NCBI GenBank assembly: GCA_016702645.1
Contig: JADJDP010000027.1
Span: forward strand, 1-42,209
DNA: 42,209 nt
Direction of reading: 5' to 3'
Origin: Flavobacteriales bacterium
GTDB taxonomy: Bacteria > Bacteroidota > Bacteroidia > Flavobacteriales_F > PHOS-HE28
Both the position numbers and the translations under genes were made by a program. Shown in pieces: positions 16,765 through 26,310 of the stretch (position 1 is the first letter of the stretch; each line of letters opens with the position of its first letter). The notes beneath the pieces are model-generated. The model had not been told where the DNA came from. It was given only the letters and a program-made list of their open reading frames with translations, and searched no databases.

Positions 16765-18017
16765 TCCTGCCCGTTGTCGGCACCATCGGCACCCGTGTGC
16801 TCATCGCCGTAGCGAACCTCGGCACGGTGGCGGTGAGCGCGCATTTCCTCGGCATGTCGGCAGTGGGGATCATCGCCTTGTTGGTCTTGGGCATTTCCTT
16901 CATCATGCTCTTCAACAACGTGGTGGGCGGCAGCGGGCTCATCTACCTCGTCCCTCGCCACGGCTCCGCAGCATTACGCTGGCCCGCCTACGGGTGGACG
17001 CTTCTTACAGCCGGTCTCGCCTGGATGGCTCTGCGCACGTTCCCGATCGTACCCGCCGGTATGGAGATCCACGCCGTTGCGCTCGCCTGCCTTCAAGGGA
17101 TCGCTGGCGTGCATCTCGGACTGCTCTTGGGCCGGGAGCGCTACGGAGCGTACAATGGTCTGCAATTGGGGCAAACGGCGGGATTGTTCGTTGCATTCCT
17201 CCTCTTGCTGCGTATCGATGACGCAACCTTGATGGACTACGTGAACGCCGCCTACATCGCACACGGAGGCACGGCGATCATCAGCGGTATCCTGTCCATC
17301 GATCGGCGCAGCACCCGGGCAAAGGTCGGATCTCCGACCATCGATCTGTTCCGACAGGGCGTCCTGTCCCAACTGGGGAACACGATGCAACTGCTCAATT
17401 ATCGAATGGCCTATTACCTCGTACGCCGCTTCCAAGGCGACGCAGCGCTGGGGCTGTTCTCCATTACCACACAACTGGCGGAGAGCGCGTGGTTGGCACC
17501 CAAGAGCCTGGGCACCGTACTGTATGCCCGTGTGAGCAACATGGCGGATCGCGATCACCAGCGCGACCTCACCCTGGCCGTGTTCAAAGTGGCGGTGGGT
17601 ATCGCCGCGCTCGCCGTGCTGTTACTCTGCGTGCTACCGGATAGCACGTACCAGTTCTTTTTCGGCCCCAACGTGCATGATATAGCGCCGATCGTGGGTT
17701 GGATGGCCCCGGGTCTGCTGGCCATGAGCGCCTCTCAGGCGTTGAGCCATTATTTGAGCGGCAGTGGGCGGGTCCACCACAACGTGATCAGTTCAGGCAT
17801 TGGCGTGATCGTCACCTTGCTTGTCGGTTACCGAACGATACCGACGATGGGTTTGAGCGGTGCCGCGCTGACAGCGAGCGCAGCCTACACTGCCTCGGTC
17901 GTTTATCAGTTCGTGGTGTTCAACAAACTCGCTGGCGCACGGTTGCACCACTACCTCCCCAGCGCATTGGACATGGAGCGTGTGCGAACGCTTTGGCACA
18001 GGATGCTGGGACGTTGA
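16761..18017 (+). CDS. Polysaccharide/lipid-linked oligosaccharide flippase (Wzx/MATE-like)
   Basis: A 418-residue, strongly hydrophobic protein with about 12 membrane helices, starting MILPVVGTIGTRVLIAVANL. The layout (paired helices, charged loops such as RRFQGDAALGLFSI, and the second-half GLSGAALTASAAYTASVVYQF) is typical of flippases of the Wzx/MVF superfamily, which move lipid-linked sugars from the inside to the outside of the inner membrane. Its ATG overlaps the stop of the preceding gene by 4 bases. It closes the three-gene operon. Its substrate would be the product of the two upstream enzymes. Confidence 0.85.
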   Translation: MILPVVGTIGTRVLIAVANLGTVAVSAHFLGMSAVGIIALLVLGISFIMLFNNVVGGSGLIYLVPRHGSAALRWPAYGWTLLTAGLAWMALRTFPIVPAGMEIHAVALACLQGIAGVHLGLLLGRERYGAYNGLQLGQTAGLFVAFLLLLRIDDATLMDYVNAAYIAHGGTAIISGILSIDRRSTRAKVGSPTIDLFRQGVLSQLGNTMQLLNYRMAYYLVRRFQGDAALGLFSITTQLAESAWLAPKSLGTVLYARVSNMADRDHQRDLTLAVFKVAVGIAALAVLLLCVLPDSTYQFFFGPNVHDIAPIVGWMAPGLLAMSASQALSHYLSGSGRVHHNVISSGIGVIVTLLVGYRTIPTMGLSGAALTASAAYTASVVYQFVVFNKLAGARLHHYLPSALDMERVRTLWHRMLGR

Positions 18018-18086
18018 CCCGATCCAGTATGAGCGGTCCTAGCTTTGGAACAAGTGGATGGTCTTCAACTATCCGCAGCAGACAGC

Positions 18087-19643
18087 ATGAGACCTTCATC
18101 CATCTTGCTCCTTGCGTGCTTCGCGCCAATGCTGTGCCCAGCCCAGGTTGGCACCTTGGACCCCTCTTTTTCCGGTGACGGTCTCATCTCCACGGATATC
18201 GGTGCATCCACGTTCGACAAAGCTGCTGCGGTCACCGTGCAAGAGGATGGACGGATCGTGGTGGTTGGAACATCCGGCTACGACAAGGCCTATGACTTCG
18301 GTGTTGCGCGCTACCTGCCCGACGGAACGCCGGACCCCGATTTCAGCTTCAACGGAGAGGTGTTCACCTCCGTCGTTCCGGGGAACGACCAAGCAACCAC
18401 TGTTGCGATACAGGACGATGGAAAGATCATCGTTGGTGGGTACGGCCTGTGCGGCGAAGGCAACTGCTTTGCCATGGTCCGCTATCTCGCTGATGGATCG
18501 CTCGATGACGCCTTTGGCAATGAGGGCATCGTGACCACTGAATTCAGCGGCGGGTACACCACCGAAGCAAAAGCGATCGCGGTCCAGGACGATGGCAAGA
18601 TCCTGCTTGCTGGCGGAGGGATCGCTGGTTTCGCCGTGGTACGGTACCTCGAGGACGGAACCGTGGATGCGGAATTCGGCATCAATGGCCTTGCCACTTG
18701 CGCCTTCAGCCAAGGGAACGATCGCGCGAATGGAGTACACGTATTGACGGATGGGAGGATCCTGCTTGCGGGCTATGCGTCCGGCTTGGTAGGCGACTCC
18801 ATTGCGGTGACACGGCTATTGAGCGACGGCACAGTGGACGATACGTTCGGTATTGGTGGACGCGTGCGAGCCAGCATCCCGGATCGCAACACCATCGGGC
18901 AGGCAGTGGCTGTCGGTCCGGACGATGAGATCGTGGTGTCTGGCTACTACGTTGCCCAGCCTGCTTTTTCTACTGCGGCCATGATAGCCCGGTTCACTGC
19001 GGATGGGATCTTGGACAACAGCTTCAATGGAACAGGGTTGCGCGATCTGTCCGTGACGGGTTCCGATGCATCCATACTGAACGGGGTTGCCGTGCAACCG
19101 GACGGCAAGGTGGTAGCCTGCGGCGCATTGACCACGACCACGAGCGATCTCTATCTCGTGCGCTTGAATTTGGATGGGACGGATGATGCCACATTCAATG
19201 CAACAGGTTCCACAACGACGGACTTCACCGGTACCACCGACCGCGCGAACGCGCTGACCTTGCAGGATGACGGCCGCATTCTGGTGGTGGGTGAGACCAG
19301 TGCCGGTTCGGAGGACTACAACTTCGCGGTGGCACGCTATCTCAATGATGTCGGTCTTGGTGTTCACCATACGGAAGCCCCGACGATCGAAATGCAGGTG
19401 CATCCACAGCCGGTGTCTCATCAAGCGGTGTTGTTCTACTCGCTCCCCGTGAGCGATGTGATCACCATCTCGCTGAGCGATGCACGGGGTGCGCTCGTTC
19501 GATCGATCACAGGTCCTGTCGGGCGGGCACCTGGTCGCCACCAACAAGACCTTGGCGAACTCGCAGTACTGTCCTCGGGGATCTACTTCCTCCGTGTGCA
19601 AGGAGAGCATGTCGATCGCACGATCGAACTTGTCGTGGAGTAA
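18087..19643 (+). CDS. Secreted delta-60-repeat protein with type IX secretion C-terminal signal
   Basis: A 518-residue secreted protein. A signal peptide (MRPSSILLLACFAPMLCPAQ) sets the start at 18087 rather than the in-frame ATG at 18045. The middle holds a partial and seven full delta-60 repeats, each with a Q-x-DGKI-x-V-x-G strand followed by a-x-xRY-x-xDGT-x-D-x-xF; together they probably form a beta-propeller. The C-terminal 80 residues (IEMQVHPQPVSHQAVLF ... GIYFLRVQGE) match the type A sorting domain of type IX secretion. Ligand or enzymatic role is unknown. It follows the flippase gene by 69 bases but may be separate. Confidence 0.88.
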   Translation: MRPSSILLLACFAPMLCPAQVGTLDPSFSGDGLISTDIGASTFDKAAAVTVQEDGRIVVVGTSGYDKAYDFGVARYLPDGTPDPDFSFNGEVFTSVVPGNDQATTVAIQDDGKIIVGGYGLCGEGNCFAMVRYLADGSLDDAFGNEGIVTTEFSGGYTTEAKAIAVQDDGKILLAGGGIAGFAVVRYLEDGTVDAEFGINGLATCAFSQGNDRANGVHVLTDGRILLAGYASGLVGDSIAVTRLLSDGTVDDTFGIGGRVRASIPDRNTIGQAVAVGPDDEIVVSGYYVAQPAFSTAAMIARFTADGILDNSFNGTGLRDLSVTGSDASILNGVAVQPDGKVVACGALTTTTSDLYLVRLNLDGTDDATFNATGSTTTDFTGTTDRANALTLQDDGRILVVGETSAGSEDYNFAVARYLNDVGLGVHHTEAPTIEMQVHPQPVSHQAVLFYSLPVSDVITISLSDARGALVRSITGPVGRAPGRHQQDLGELAVLSSGIYFLRVQGEHVDRTIELVVE

Positions 19644-19649
19644 TGCCGA

Positions 19650-20371
19650 TCACACCAAGTCCATCACGTCACGGACGCCGGGGGGACGAGCAACGGTGAA
19701 CCCTTCGCCATAGGTCGTCATGATCAACCGACCCATTTCGCGCGCGCGCCCTTCTAGGTAGGGCAGAAAGTCCTCCCTTGCTATCGCACTCATGGGTTCC
19801 GTGCTGGCCGGGTCGTGGAATTGCGAACGAAAGCACCGTAGCGCTTCCATCTTTTTCTCCCAGTACGGCGTGATGTCCACGACGAGGTCCGGGTCGATGT
19901 AGCGATCCTGGATGGCATGCAGGACCGTGGTGGGTCGCCAGGCCTCTTGTTCCCTTCCATCGTGGCGGGTGATCACCTTGCGCAAACCGCTGAGGAAGCA
20001 GGCCTCCGCGACAAGCGCAGCCCCACGTCCGTGATCCGGGTGGCGGTCACGCACGGCATTGGTGAACACCACGCGCGGACGATGACGACGAACGCTGGAC
20101 ACCACTGCGAGCAGACTCTCCTTGTCGGACCGGAAGAAGCCATCGGCCAAGCCGAGTTGGTGACGGAACAATGCTCGAGCACCTTGCGCGCCGCCTCCGC
20201 TTCCTGTCGACGCAGCTCCGGGGTCCCACGTGTACCCAGCTCACCGGCGGTGAGGTCGACGATCCCTACACTGTGGCCCAAGGACACATGGTGCAGAAGG
20301 GTCCCGGCCATGCCGATCTCCGCGTCGTCCGGATGCGCGGTGATGCAGAGGATATCGACCTGTTCGATCAT
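19650..20371 (-). pseudogene. bshB1: Bacillithiol biosynthesis deacetylase BshB1 (PIG-L family), one frameshift
   Basis: Removes the acetyl group from N-acetylglucosaminyl-malate in bacillithiol synthesis. The start MIEQVDILCITAHPDDAEIGMAGTL has the PIG-L zinc motif AHPDD. After VLEH (near 20170) the frame must change by one missing base; the rest then reads LFRHQLGLADGFFRSDK, FTNAVRDRHPDHGRGA (second zinc motif), LHAIQDRYIDPDLVVDI, SQFHDP and EGFTVARPPGVRDVMDLV, all typical of BshB1. The joined protein has about 239 residues, the normal size. Its start overlaps the gpx stop by 4 bases. The single missing base fits an assembly error better than loss of the gene. Confidence 0.85.
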
Positions 20372-20955
20372 TTGCCGTCGAGCCAAGCGAGCACACGCTC
20401 ATCAAGCGGGGAAACACCGCTCTCCAAGGACATCACGAGGTTGCCGTTCTCGTCAACCAAGTATTTGTGGAAATTCCACTTGACCGAACTGTCCATCACG
20501 CCGTTCTGCTCCTTGCTGGCGAGCCACTGGTAAACAGGATGCTGACCGTCGCCCTTCACCTCCACCTTGCTCATGAGGGGAAAGGTGACGCCGTAGTTCT
20601 TTTGACAAAAGCTCTCGATCTGCTGCTCGGTGCCGGGCTCCTGCCCACCGAACTGGTTGCACGGAAAGCCGATGATCACGAGGCCCTTGTCCTTGTATGC
20701 TTCATACAACTCCTGCAGCTGTTCGTACTGCGGGGTGTAACCGCACTCACTGGCGGTGTTCACGACCATCACCTTCCTCCCTTTGAGTTCTTGCATGCTC
20801 AGGGTCTTGCCGTGGATGTCCAAGGCCGATAACGCATGAAAGGTGGATGCCTGCCTAGGCGTTTGTGCCGCGTTCGGCGAAGCGGTCTGCACACCCTTGT
20901 TGCAGCCGAAAAGACCAAGGAAGGAGATGAGGAGCACGGTGTTCATGGGGTTCAT
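20368..20955 (-). CDS. Glutathione peroxidase-family thiol peroxidase, lipoprotein
   Basis: A 195-residue peroxidase with a lipoprotein signal (LLISFLGLFGC, lipid-bearing Cys18), so it is placed on a membrane facing the periplasm. The GPx fold follows: the peroxidatic cysteine in NTASECGYTPQYEQL (Cys71), FPCNQFGGQEPG (Cys99, resolving-type region) and WNFHKYLVDENG with the catalytic Trp/Asn. Cysteine replaces selenocysteine, as in most bacterial members, which often use thioredoxin. It is translationally coupled to bshB1, so a link to bacillithiol redox chemistry is a reasonable inference. ATGs at 20955 and 20946 are both possible starts. Confidence 0.9.
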   Translation of the reverse strand: MNPMNTVLLISFLGLFGCNKGVQTASPNAAQTPRQASTFHALSALDIHGKTLSMQELKGRKVMVVNTASECGYTPQYEQLQELYEAYKDKGLVIIGFPCNQFGGQEPGTEQQIESFCQKNYGVTFPLMSKVEVKGDGQHPVYQWLASKEQNGVMDSSVKWNFHKYLVDENGNLVMSLESGVSPLDERVLAWLDGK

Positions 20956-21101
20956 GTGCGACGAACGCAGCGAAGGTGGGCATTGTTCGGGCTAGGCCGT
21001 TGCACGAAGGCGATACCGGGATGAATACGATCCGAACCATCGGCACCAAGCCGGGCAGAACGATGTTACTTTTTCCCCGCACCCCCGTAGAAGGCACCTG
21101 C

Positions 21102-21923
21102 ATGAAAACCATCCTCGCCCTACCGCTGCTCTTCTTGGCCGCTTTGACCCAAGGCCAAACGGGCATCCGCATCACGGATCCCGCACAAATGCTGGCGGTC
21201 CCGAATTTGGGCAACGATGCGGCCAAGGCTGGCATGCAAGCCGCAGGGCTCACTGCCGATGTGATCGCCAACGCGGATCGACTCAGCACACCGGCCAACT
21301 GGCCCAAAGGCCTCAGGACGGATAGTGCCCGTGCGGCCAACAAGACAGCGCTTCGCAACTATAACGCCTTCCTCCTGTTCGAATACCCGACGGATGAGGG
21401 TGCCCTTACCGTCGTTACCGTACCGGCCACCGCCAACTACCACATGCCCGAAGATCTCCGTTCGACGGAGGACTTCATTCTCGTGCTGAGGGCTGGGGGG
21501 ACCGAACTTGTGGAACCCACGGCTACCCGAACTCCTGCGAGCAAGGGTCCGAGTTGGAAGAACATGCGCCCTGCCAAGATCATCAAGCCCGACGATGTCT
21601 TCGCTACCTACCACTTGGCCGACGACGCCGAAGCCCTTGCTGCACTGGAGAAGGAGGGTATGAGCAAGGCCGAGATCGAAGCCGTCATCTTCCGCAGCCA
21701 GGAGCGCAATTGGCCTGATGGCATCGACAGTTTCAACGAACGTTACCCGCGCTTGGAGGGCTTCAAGAAGTACAAAGCCTACCAAGCGATCAGTTGGGCG
21801 GACAAGGTGCTGCTGGTCATCCCGGTGGAAGCCAACAAGAAAGCCCCCACCGGTCTGCGCCCGTACTTGGACATCTACATGGTGTTCGCGGCGACCGCGG
21901 TCGAGGTGAAGAGCAAGAAGTAG
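21102..21923 (+). CDS. Secreted protein of unknown function
   Basis: A 273-residue protein that I do not recognise. It has a clear signal peptide (MKTILALPLLFLAALTQGQ), which sets the start; longer in-frame starts upstream would bury it. The mature part is soluble, rich in Lys/Asp and Ala, with NWPKGLRTDSARAANKTA, an acidic-basic EEG-x-xSKAEIEAVI helix and a closing stretch of beta strands (KVLLVIPVEANK, LDIYMVFAAT). There are no cysteines to suggest a redox role and no membrane anchor. It stands alone between the divergent gpx gene and paaI. A TACTTTTT box at 21068-21075 is a weak promoter candidate. Confidence 0.7.
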   Translation: MKTILALPLLFLAALTQGQTGIRITDPAQMLAVPNLGNDAAKAGMQAAGLTADVIANADRLSTPANWPKGLRTDSARAANKTALRNYNAFLLFEYPTDEGALTVVTVPATANYHMPEDLRSTEDFILVLRAGGTELVEPTATRTPASKGPSWKNMRPAKIIKPDDVFATYHLADDAEALAALEKEGMSKAEIEAVIFRSQERNWPDGIDSFNERYPRLEGFKKYKAYQAISWADKVLLVIPVEANKKAPTGLRPYLDIYMVFAATAVEVKSKK

Positions 21924-21969
21924 CCTTCACCGCCCTTTGCCCTAGGTTCTTCTCGGGTTCGCACATCGA

Positions 21970-21977
21970 TACCTTCG
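21970..21977 (+). promoter_or_regulatory. -7 promoter element before paaI
   Basis: TACCTTCG (TAnnTTYG form) ends 5 bases before the ATG of paaI, predicting a leaderless transcript for the paaI-thiolase pair. Confidence 0.5.
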
Positions 21978-21982
21978 CCGCC

Positions 21983-22423
21983 ATGTCCGCGCAGGAACTG
22001 GCCCAACGTGTTGTCGGCCGCATGTACGACAACGACCCGTTCAGCATCTGGCTGGGGATCGAGCGGGTGGTGGTTGAACCGGGCCACTGCGTGTTGCGGA
22101 TGACCGCACGGCACGAGATGCTCAACGGCTTCGCCATCGCTCACGGCGGCATCACCTATTCCCTCGCTGATAGCTGCCTGGCATTCGCTTCCAACAGTCA
22201 TGGGATACAAGCTGTTTCGGTGGAAACTTCCATCAGCCACACGAAACCCGTGAAGGATGCCGACGTGCTCACCGCCAGAAGCGAGGAGATGAGCGTATCG
22301 CGCAGCATCGGTGTCTACCACATTACTGTTACCAACCAACGCGACGAAACCGTCGCCCTCTTCAAGGGAACCGTCTTTCGCACCGGCAAGCCTTGGTTCC
22401 CCGAGGAAGCACCGATCACTTGA
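21983..22423 (+). CDS. paaI: PaaI-family hotdog-fold acyl-CoA thioesterase
   Basis: A 146-residue hotdog thioesterase. The key segment NGFAIAHGGITYSLADSCLAFASNS has the HGG loop and the catalytic aspartate (SLAD) of PaaI, which hydrolyses ring-hydroxylated phenylacetyl-CoA and related CoA thioesters as a rescue step. The C-terminal VETSISHTKPVKDAD and VFKGTVFRTG-like strands complete the fold. It ends one base before the thiolase start, so the two are co-transcribed. The remaining phenylacetate genes are not in this window; the true substrate may be broader. Confidence 0.88.
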   Translation: MSAQELAQRVVGRMYDNDPFSIWLGIERVVVEPGHCVLRMTARHEMLNGFAIAHGGITYSLADSCLAFASNSHGIQAVSVETSISHTKPVKDADVLTARSEEMSVSRSIGVYHITVTNQRDETVALFKGTVFRTGKPWFPEEAPIT

Positions 22424-22424
22424 G

Positions 22425-23629
<1,205 letters not shown>

Positions 23630-23671
23630 GAACGGGCTTCATCTTGGCGTAACGATCGGCCAAGGTGTTGT

Positions 23672-23678
23672 TAGTTTG
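23672..23678 (+). promoter_or_regulatory. -7-like element before the YdeI-like gene
   Basis: TAGTTTG, one base short of TAnnTTTG, lies 19 bases before the ATG at 23698 in the 68-base gap after the thiolase gene. Confidence 0.4.
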
Positions 23679-23697
23679 GCCGCCCATTCAAGTTCCA

Positions 23698-24303
23698 ATG
23701 CTCCCACAGGAACAGATCAATCTCTACATCAGCGAGCAGCCCGAGTGGCAGCGAAAGGTGCTGGTGCGGCTACGTCAACTGATCCATTCGGTGGATGAGA
23801 CCATCGAAGAGAACTGGCGATGGAACTCACCCGCCTTCGACCACGACGGTATCATGATCGGCCTGCACGGCTTCAAGAGCGTCGTGAGCGTCTGGTTCCA
23901 CAAGGGCGCTCTCCTGAAGGACACCCACAAGCTTTTCGATAAGCCAGAGAAGGACGAGGACAAGGGCATCCGCAAGTACAAACTGGAAGAGGGCGATGCC
24001 ATCGACGAAAAGGCCTTCGTGGAACTGGTGAAGCAAGCCGTGAAGGTGAACTTGAGCGGCCTGAAGCTCAACGATGCCAAGCCCGCCCGTAAAGCCCTTG
24101 TGGTTCCCCCCGAGTTGGAGAGCGTGTTGCACAAGGATGAAATGGCGTGGGAGCACTGGGAGAAGTTCAACTATAGCCACAAGAAGGAGTACGTGGAATG
24201 GATCACGGATGCCAAGCAGGAAGAAACGCGGAAGCGACGGATCGCACAGGCATTGGAGATGATCCGGGAGGGCTTGTGCAAAGAGGATAAGCACCGGGTT
24301 TGA
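23698..24303 (+). CDS. DUF1801/YdeI-like (OmdA) family protein
   Basis: A 201-residue cytoplasmic protein in two parts. The N-terminal part (about 5-110) is a DUF1801-like fold with EENWRWNSPAFDHDGIMIGLHGFKSVVSVWFHKGALL. The C-terminal part has the YdeI/OmpD-associated helix bundle: LVVPPELESVL, FNYSHKKEYVEWITDAKQEETRKRRIAQALEMI. The biochemical role of the family is not established; YdeI in other bacteria has been linked to peptide resistance. The start follows an in-frame upstream ATG but MLPQEQINLYI fits the family. A strong terminator follows 33 bases downstream. Confidence 0.8.
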   Translation: MLPQEQINLYISEQPEWQRKVLVRLRQLIHSVDETIEENWRWNSPAFDHDGIMIGLHGFKSVVSVWFHKGALLKDTHKLFDKPEKDEDKGIRKYKLEEGDAIDEKAFVELVKQAVKVNLSGLKLNDAKPARKALVVPPELESVLHKDEMAWEHWEKFNYSHKKEYVEWITDAKQEETRKRRIAQALEMIREGLCKEDKHRV

Positions 24304-24336
24304 ACCCGTCCTGCCCAGTTTGCACCGACTTCAACG

Positions 24337-24364
24337 AAAAAGCCCCCGGATCCGGGGGCTTTTC
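24337..24364. terminator. Bidirectional rho-independent terminator
   Basis: A perfect 10-base palindromic stem (AGCCCCCGGA with its complement, 24341-24360) flanked by A4 on one side and T3-4 on the other. It works in both directions and lies between the converging YdeI-like gene and rpmE2. Confidence 0.88.
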
Positions 24365-24382
24365 AATTCAAGTGGAATGGGC

Positions 24383-24663
24383 TTACTCGGCCTTGGCCGC
24401 AGCGTCCTTTTACCGGTGTGCTTGGCGAAGCGCTTTTTGAACTTGTCCACGCGGCCAGCGGTGTCGATAAGCATCATCTTGCCGGTGTAGAACGGGTGCG
24501 AGGTGTTGCTGATATCCAGCTTCACCAGCGGATATTCGTTGCCATCCTCCCACTTCACGGTGTCCTTGGTGGCGGTGCAACTCTTGCCAACGAACATGTA
24601 TTCGTTGCTCATGTCCTTGAAGACAACGAGGCGGTAGTTGTTCGGGTGGATGTCCTTTTTCAT
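24383..24663 (-). CDS. rpmE2: 50S ribosomal protein L31, type B; frameshift near the end
   Basis: A small ribosomal protein that starts MKKDIHPNNYRLVVFKDMS and continues with GNEYPLVKLDISNTSHPFYTGK and KKRFAKHTGK. It lacks the CxxC zinc pair, so it is the zinc-free type B form. As written, the frame then runs through the terminator and adds a false tail to about 24331. Adding one A to the A4 run at 24409-24412 gives KHTGKKDAAAKAE and a TAA at 24383, the expected end of about 93 residues. This is strong evidence for a missed base. The gene has its own perfect promoter box upstream. Confidence 0.92.
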
Positions 24664-24711
24664 GCTCAGGGCCTGCCGGGCTTGGTCGGGAGGCGGTTTT
24701 GTTCAGGGCGG

Positions 24712-24719
24712 CAAATGTA
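24712..24719 (-). promoter_or_regulatory. -7 promoter element of rpmE2
   Basis: TACATTTG on the minus strand is an exact TAnnTTTG box, 48 bases before the rpmE2 ATG. TTG sits 19 bases further upstream, the right place for the -33 element. Confidence 0.75.
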
Positions 24720-24782
24720 GGAGCCTTTTTCGTTCGGACAAGACCATGGGACCAAGGCAATGATCGGGGCCAAGCTGCGTAC

Positions 24783-26309
24783 ATGGTCGGTGGATCATCT
24801 TTGCAGCCCTTGAAGAACACCCGTCCCATCCTCCTGTTGGCCTCCGTGGCCCTGCTATTGGGGGCCTGTCGCAAGGACAAGCTCTTCACCGACGACCCGG
24901 GAGCCACCCTCAGCTTCAGTCAGGAGGAGGTGCTTTTCGACACCATTTTCACCCAGGTCCCGTTCTCTGTTACCAAGCGCTTCCGGGTGAGAAACCCAAA
25001 TGCGGAGGCTGTGCGGGTGGACATCATCCTGGAAGGTGGCACCCCCTCCCCCTTCCGGATCAATGTGGATGGATCTGCGGGCACCTCGTTCGAGGACGTG
25101 GAGATCCTCGGAGGCGATAGCATCTATGTTTTCGTGGAGGCCTCCTTGGACCAGTCCGGGCAAAATATCCCCTTCATCCACGAGGACCACATCCTCTTTG
25201 TCACCAATGGCAATGAGCAACGCGTGAAGCTCGTGGCATGGGGTCAGGATGCGCACTTTTTCTACCCGGACCGGTTCATCCAAGGCTTTCCCGATTACAG
25301 CATCATCGCTGGGCTGGACGCCAATGGCCAGACCATCTGTGAGACGGTGAGCTGGCCGGACGACAAGCCCTACGTGATCTACGGCTATGCTGTGGTGGAC
25401 TCGTGCAGCACCCTTGTGATCGACCCGGGTGTGCGGGTGTACGTGCATGGCGGCGGCGGCCTGTGGATCTACCGCTGGGGCAAATTGCTCGCGAACGGAA
25501 CGGTGCAGGACCCCATCACCTTCCAGAGCGATCGCTTGGAACCGGCTTATGCCGAGTTGCCCGGACAGTGGGACCGCATTTGGATCAACGATGGCCCGGC
25601 GGGGGGCGACAGTGAATTGAGCAACGTGGCGATCAAGAATTCCCTGGTAGGGATCCAGTGCGAGAACTGGCCATTGGTCCCCGATGCGGAAACCAGCAAC
25701 GCCTGGCTGAAGCTCAAGAACGTGAAGATCCGCAACTGCAGCGTGGCGGGGATCCTGAGCAGGAACTTCCGGATCAAGGCCACGAACCTCTTGGTGGGGG
25801 ATTGTGGTCAGTTCGGCGTTGCGCTCACGGGGGGCGGCGAATACAAGTTCAACCACATGACGGTGGCGAACTACTGGGACTTCGGCGTACGCAATGACCC
25901 ATCCTTCGTCATGACGAATACGTATGCTGACATCACCAACACGCTGCAAGTGCGTGAGATCTTACCAAGCACGTTCGAGAACAGCATCATCAACGGATCG
26001 AACACCAACGAGTTCAAGCTGGAGTTCAATGACCTCGATATTCCGCAAGCGGGCGATCTCCGTTTCGAAAGTGTCCTGTTCCGTACGGACCAGTCAACTT
26101 CAGGTGACTACTTCCCTGACCAGAACGCCATTTGGCGCAACCAGACTCCCGGCTTCCGGAACGTCACCGACCGCGACTTCCACCTGAACGAGAACGCCTT
26201 TGTGCGGAATAAAGGACAAGCAACTCTGGATTTCGACGCAGTGAACGACCTTGATGGTGTGGATCGCGCTGATGGCCAGCCAGATCTCGGTTGCTACGAA
26301 TTCCCTTAG
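24783..26309 (+). CDS. Lipoprotein with right-handed parallel beta-helix, unknown function
   Basis: A 508-residue cell-envelope lipoprotein. The signal NTRPILLLASVALLLGAC ends in a lipobox with the cysteine about residue 28. An Ig-like N-terminal domain (about 45-150: VTKRFRVRNPNAEAVRVDI, EDVEILGGDSIYVFV) is followed by a parallel beta-helix region with repeated N-x-x-I/V-x-N-S patterns (SELSNVAIKNSLVGI, LKNVKIRNCSVAGIL, FENSIINGSNTNEF). It ends DLDGVDRADGQPDLGCYEF, the ending common to choice-of-anchor beta-helix proteins of Bacteroidota. An ATCTTTG box at 24797-24803 hints that translation may begin at the TTG at 24810 instead. Ligand unknown. Confidence 0.72.
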   Translation: MVGGSSLQPLKNTRPILLLASVALLLGACRKDKLFTDDPGATLSFSQEEVLFDTIFTQVPFSVTKRFRVRNPNAEAVRVDIILEGGTPSPFRINVDGSAGTSFEDVEILGGDSIYVFVEASLDQSGQNIPFIHEDHILFVTNGNEQRVKLVAWGQDAHFFYPDRFIQGFPDYSIIAGLDANGQTICETVSWPDDKPYVIYGYAVVDSCSTLVIDPGVRVYVHGGGGLWIYRWGKLLANGTVQDPITFQSDRLEPAYAELPGQWDRIWINDGPAGGDSELSNVAIKNSLVGIQCENWPLVPDAETSNAWLKLKNVKIRNCSVAGILSRNFRIKATNLLVGDCGQFGVALTGGGEYKFNHMTVANYWDFGVRNDPSFVMTNTYADITNTLQVREILPSTFENSIINGSNTNEFKLEFNDLDIPQAGDLRFESVLFRTDQSTSGDYFPDQNAIWRNQTPGFRNVTDRDFHLNENAFVRNKGQATLDFDAVNDLDGVDRADGQPDLGCYEFP

Positions 26310-26310
26310 T

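Noticed and set aside
18087..19643. A DNA tandem repeat or CRISPR-like array
   Set aside because: The regular pattern is at protein level (delta-60 units); the DNA copies have diverged and there are no identical spaced repeats.
24331..24382. A natural Pro/Arg-rich extension of ribosomal protein L31
   Set aside because: The extension is translated from the terminator stem and vanishes with one base added to an A run.
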